From Nitrospirota bacterium (GTDB lineage Bacteria; Nitrospirota; CAKKRA01; 9FT-COMBO-42-15): DNA of 6,445 bases. The notes beneath the pieces were generated by a model. The model was given only the letters and a program-made list of their open reading frames with translations. It was not told the DNA's origin and searched no databases. The stretch covers positions 1-6,445 of the forward strand of contig JAHFEP010000076.1 in assembly GCA_023248415.1 (NCBI GenBank), read 5' to 3'. Of this stretch, positions 4,373-6,445 are shown piece after piece. The first letter of the stretch is position 1; each line of letters starts with the position of its first letter. A program made the translations under genes and the position numbers.

Positions 4373-5686
4373 TTGCTTGAGAGATTAGTTACCAGTTTTC
4401 AGAATATTCTTAAGATTCCAGAGCTGAGAATAAGAATTTTTTTTACCCTTGCAATGCTCGCTGTTTACCGCGTCGGTGCGCATATACCAACACCTGGTAT
4501 AAATAACGAGGCATTAGGCCGCTTTCTTACTGAGAAGGGCGGGGCGCTCATGGGCTTCTTTGACATGTTTTCCGGCGGCGCCCTGTCAAAGCTGTCTATA
4601 TTTGCCCTTGGTATAATGCCTTATATCAGCGCATCTATTATCTTGCAGCTTCTTACTGTTGCATGGCCGCATCTGCAGGCGCTTGCAAAGGAGGGCGAAG
4701 CAGGAAGAAAAAAGATTGTACAATATACACGATATGGAACAATAGTTATAAGCATCATTCAATCAACGGGCATAGCAATCGGTCTGGAAGGGATGAGTGA
4801 AGGGATATTTGTCCAGAGCCCAGGCTGGTCATTCAGAATAATGACAGTCATAACATTAACTGCTGGCACAGCCTTTATAATGTGGCTCGGCGAGCAGATT
4901 ACAGAGAGAGGGATCGGAAATGGCATATCCCTCATTATATTTGCAGGTATTGTTGCCCAGCTTCCCTCGGCAGCGACAAATACAATCAGGCTTTCCCAGA
5001 CAGGTGAAATAAAGACTGTAGTTATTGCTGTGCTGCTTGCGATGATGCTTGTAGTAATAGCTGCGATTGTCTACTTAGAGGGCGGAAGAAGGAAGATAGC
5101 TGTACAGTATGCAAAGAGGATAGTCGGCAGGAAGGTATATGGCGGCCAGAGCACATATATACCGCTTAAGATCAATACAGCAGGTGTTATCCCGCCGATA
5201 TTTGCATCATCCCTTCTGGCATTTCCAGCGACTGTTGTGGGTTTTATAGATGTACCGTGGGTTCAGAGTATTGCAAAACAGCTTGCACCGGGCGGTGTTA
5301 TACATATTATTTTATATGCAATACTGATAATATTCTTCTGTTTCTTTTATACTGCTGTTGTATTGAACCCTGTAGACCTTGCAAATAATATGCAGAAATA
5401 CGGCGGGTTCATACCAGGGGTAAGGCCTGGACAGAGAACTGCAGATTATATATATGGTATACTGACAAGGGTTACATTTGGCGGCGCAATATATCTCTCA
5501 GCTATATGTGTTTTGCCTGAGATACTTATTTATTATCTCAATGTCCCTTTTTATTTCGGCGGAACCTCCCTGCTGATTGTTATTGGTGTTGGATTAGATA
5601 CTGTGCAGCAGATTGAGTCTCATTTGATAACAAGACACTATGAAGGATTTATGAAAAAGGGCAAGATAAAGGGCAGAATTGGATAG
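4373..5686 (+). CDS. secY: Protein translocase channel subunit SecY
   Basis: SecY forms the membrane channel of the SecYEG translocon, which exports unfolded proteins with SecA and inserts membrane proteins from the ribosome. The 437-residue product has the usual length and ten predicted membrane segments. These lie at about 20-38, 77-98, 118-138, 155-172, 184-200, 216-234, 267-288, 309-331, 367-388 and 393-412. The plug region is at about 60-75 (GFFDMFSGGALSKLSI). Other landmarks are GIMPYISASIILQLL (80-94), the EGEAGRKK loop (107-114), ITERGIGNGIS (176-186), QSTYIPLKINTAGVIP (259-274), and the cytosolic loop GGFIPGVRPGQRT (344-356), whose Arg351 matches the conserved arginine needed for SecA and ribosome contact in E. 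coli. The start is TTG at 4373. An eight-T run encodes Ile22-Phe23-Phe24. Confidence 0.99.
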   Translation: MLERLVTSFQNILKIPELRIRIFFTLAMLAVYRVGAHIPTPGINNEALGRFLTEKGGALMGFFDMFSGGALSKLSIFALGIMPYISASIILQLLTVAWPHLQALAKEGEAGRKKIVQYTRYGTIVISIIQSTGIAIGLEGMSEGIFVQSPGWSFRIMTVITLTAGTAFIMWLGEQITERGIGNGISLIIFAGIVAQLPSAATNTIRLSQTGEIKTVVIAVLLAMMLVVIAAIVYLEGGRRKIAVQYAKRIVGRKVYGGQSTYIPLKINTAGVIPPIFASSLLAFPATVVGFIDVPWVQSIAKQLAPGGVIHIILYAILIIFFCFFYTAVVLNPVDLANNMQKYGGFIPGVRPGQRTADYIYGILTRVTFGGAIYLSAICVLPEILIYYLNVPFYFGGTSLLIVIGVGLDTVQQIESHLITRHYEGFMKKGKIKGRIG

Positions 5687-5699
5687 ATTCTGATAAAGG

Positions 5700-6445
5700 A
5701 TGATTATTTTAAAGTCTCAGCAAGAAATTGCTAAGATGTCAGTTGCAGGCAGGATTGTCGCTGAGGCATTGGATGGATTAAAGAATATTGTAAGGCCGGG
5801 TGTTACGACATTAGAGTTAGATAAGTTTACAGAGGAGTTTTTAATCAAAAAAGGCGCAAGATCGGCATTTAAAGGTTACAGGGATTATCCAGCAACCATC
5901 TGCGCATCAATAAATAATCAGGTTGTTCATGGAATTCCCTCAGAAAAGGTTGTATTGAATGAGGGAGATATAATAAGCATTGACATTGGAGCTGTGATAG
6001 ATGGTTTTTGCGGTGATGCAGCAATCACCCTGCCTGTGGGGAATATTTCACCTGATGCTGACAGGCTTTTAAAGATTACAGAGATGTCCCTCTACGAGGG
6101 CATAAAAATGGCAGTTGCCGGCAGGAGGCTCTCGGATATATCCAATGCAGTCCAGTCCTGCGTTGAGGAGAATGGTTATTCTGTTGTCAGGGATTTTGTT
6201 GGACATGGAATTGGCCAGTCTCTGCATGAAGAGCCGCAGATCCCGAATTTTGGCAGACAGGGCCAGGGACCTCGGCTAAAAAGCGGAATGACCCTTGCAA
6301 TAGAGCCGATGGTAAATATGGGCCGCTATGAGATACAGATTTTAGGGGATAACTGGACAGCAGTAACAAAGGATGGAAGCCTCTCAGCCCATTTTGAGCA
6401 TACAATAGTGGTAACTGATAATGCGCCTGAGATATTGACAAAACT
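5700..6445 (+). CDS. map: Methionine aminopeptidase type I, 3' end missing
   Basis: This cytosolic metalloenzyme removes the initiator methionine from nascent proteins when the second residue is small, acting near the ribosome exit tunnel. The frame is open to the window edge and gives 248 residues plus two bases of the next codon; the family has about 250, so the end is probably only a few codons away. The five metal ligands are present: Asp95 (ISIDIGAV), Asp106 (FCGDAAIT), His169 (VGHGIG), Glu202 (AIEPM) and Glu233 (HFEHT), with the substrate-side His77 in NNQVVHGIP. All are offset by two or fewer residues from the E. coli enzyme. There is no N-terminal extension. The ATG at 5700 lies 13 bases after the secY stop and overlaps an AAAGGA word (5695-5700), so its ribosome binding site is poorly placed and coupling to secY is likely. 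adk is absent between secY and map. Confidence 0.97.
   Translation, partial: MIILKSQQEIAKMSVAGRIVAEALDGLKNIVRPGVTTLELDKFTEEFLIKKGARSAFKGYRDYPATICASINNQVVHGIPSEKVVLNEGDIISIDIGAVIDGFCGDAAITLPVGNISPDADRLLKITEMSLYEGIKMAVAGRRLSDISNAVQSCVEENGYSVVRDFVGHGIGQSLHEEPQIPNFGRQGQGPRLKSGMTLAIEPMVNMGRYEIQILGDNWTAVTKDGSLSAHFEHTIVVTDNAPEILTK

Noticed and set aside
6187..6441. Minus-strand open frame of 84 codons
   Set aside because: It lies opposite the catalytic C-terminal half of map, which has all metal ligands in place on the + strand.
1..6445. A defence, mobile or otherwise undescribed system in this window
   Set aside because: Every gene is a recognised housekeeping gene in its canonical order, and no unexplained coding space remains.

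Overview
The window is a bacterial spc-type ribosomal protein gene cluster, all on the + strand and almost fully coding. The order is rpsQ (S17, 5' end cut off), rplN (L14), rplX (L24), rplE (L5), rpsZ/rpsN (S14, zinc type), rpsH (S8), rplF (L6), rplR (L18), rpsE (S5), rpmD (L30), rplO (L15), secY and map (methionine aminopeptidase, 3' end cut off). This is the textbook bacterial order. No gene is broken and no RNA gene, mobile element, CRISPR array or convincing terminator is visible. The longest spacer is 52 bases, so no gene-free stretch reaches 300 bases.

Organism: DNA that is moderately AT-rich by eye, AGA/AGG-dominated arginine codons, frequent ATA isoleucine codons, frequent TTG starts, a Cys4 zinc S14 and a Cys4 zinc L24 point to a bacterium outside the Gammaproteobacteria. 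A Desulfobacterota, Nitrospirota or related (often uncultured) lineage fits, but this is inferred from general resemblance and is low confidence. Archaea are excluded by the bacterial gene forms (short L30, L15, SecY) and by the Shine-Dalgarno-driven starts.

Layout: positions 1-250 end the S10-type part (S17). Only 10 bases separate it from L14, so S10 and spc genes probably share one transcript. Positions 261-4371 hold ten more ribosomal protein genes with spacers of 4 to 52 bases. Positions 4373-5686 hold secY, starting one base after the rplO stop. map begins at 5700 and stays open to the window end. adk, which lies between secY and map in many bacteria, is absent.

Together the genes supply six large-subunit proteins besides L24, including the 5S rRNA partners L5 and L18, and four small-subunit proteins (S17, S14, S8, S5). 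They also supply the membrane channel for secreted and membrane proteins and the enzyme that trims the initiator methionine of nascent chains.

No new biological system is visible. The most unusual non-coding signal is a tandem run of 7-base units (consensus about AGAAKNN) that fills the two longest spacers, before rplX and before rplO, and appears to supply the rplX ribosome binding site. Lesser points are the cluster of TTG starts (rplR, rpsE, secY), the missing adk, the AGR-dominated arginine codons, an eight-T run early in secY and a GNA for GKA change in S5.
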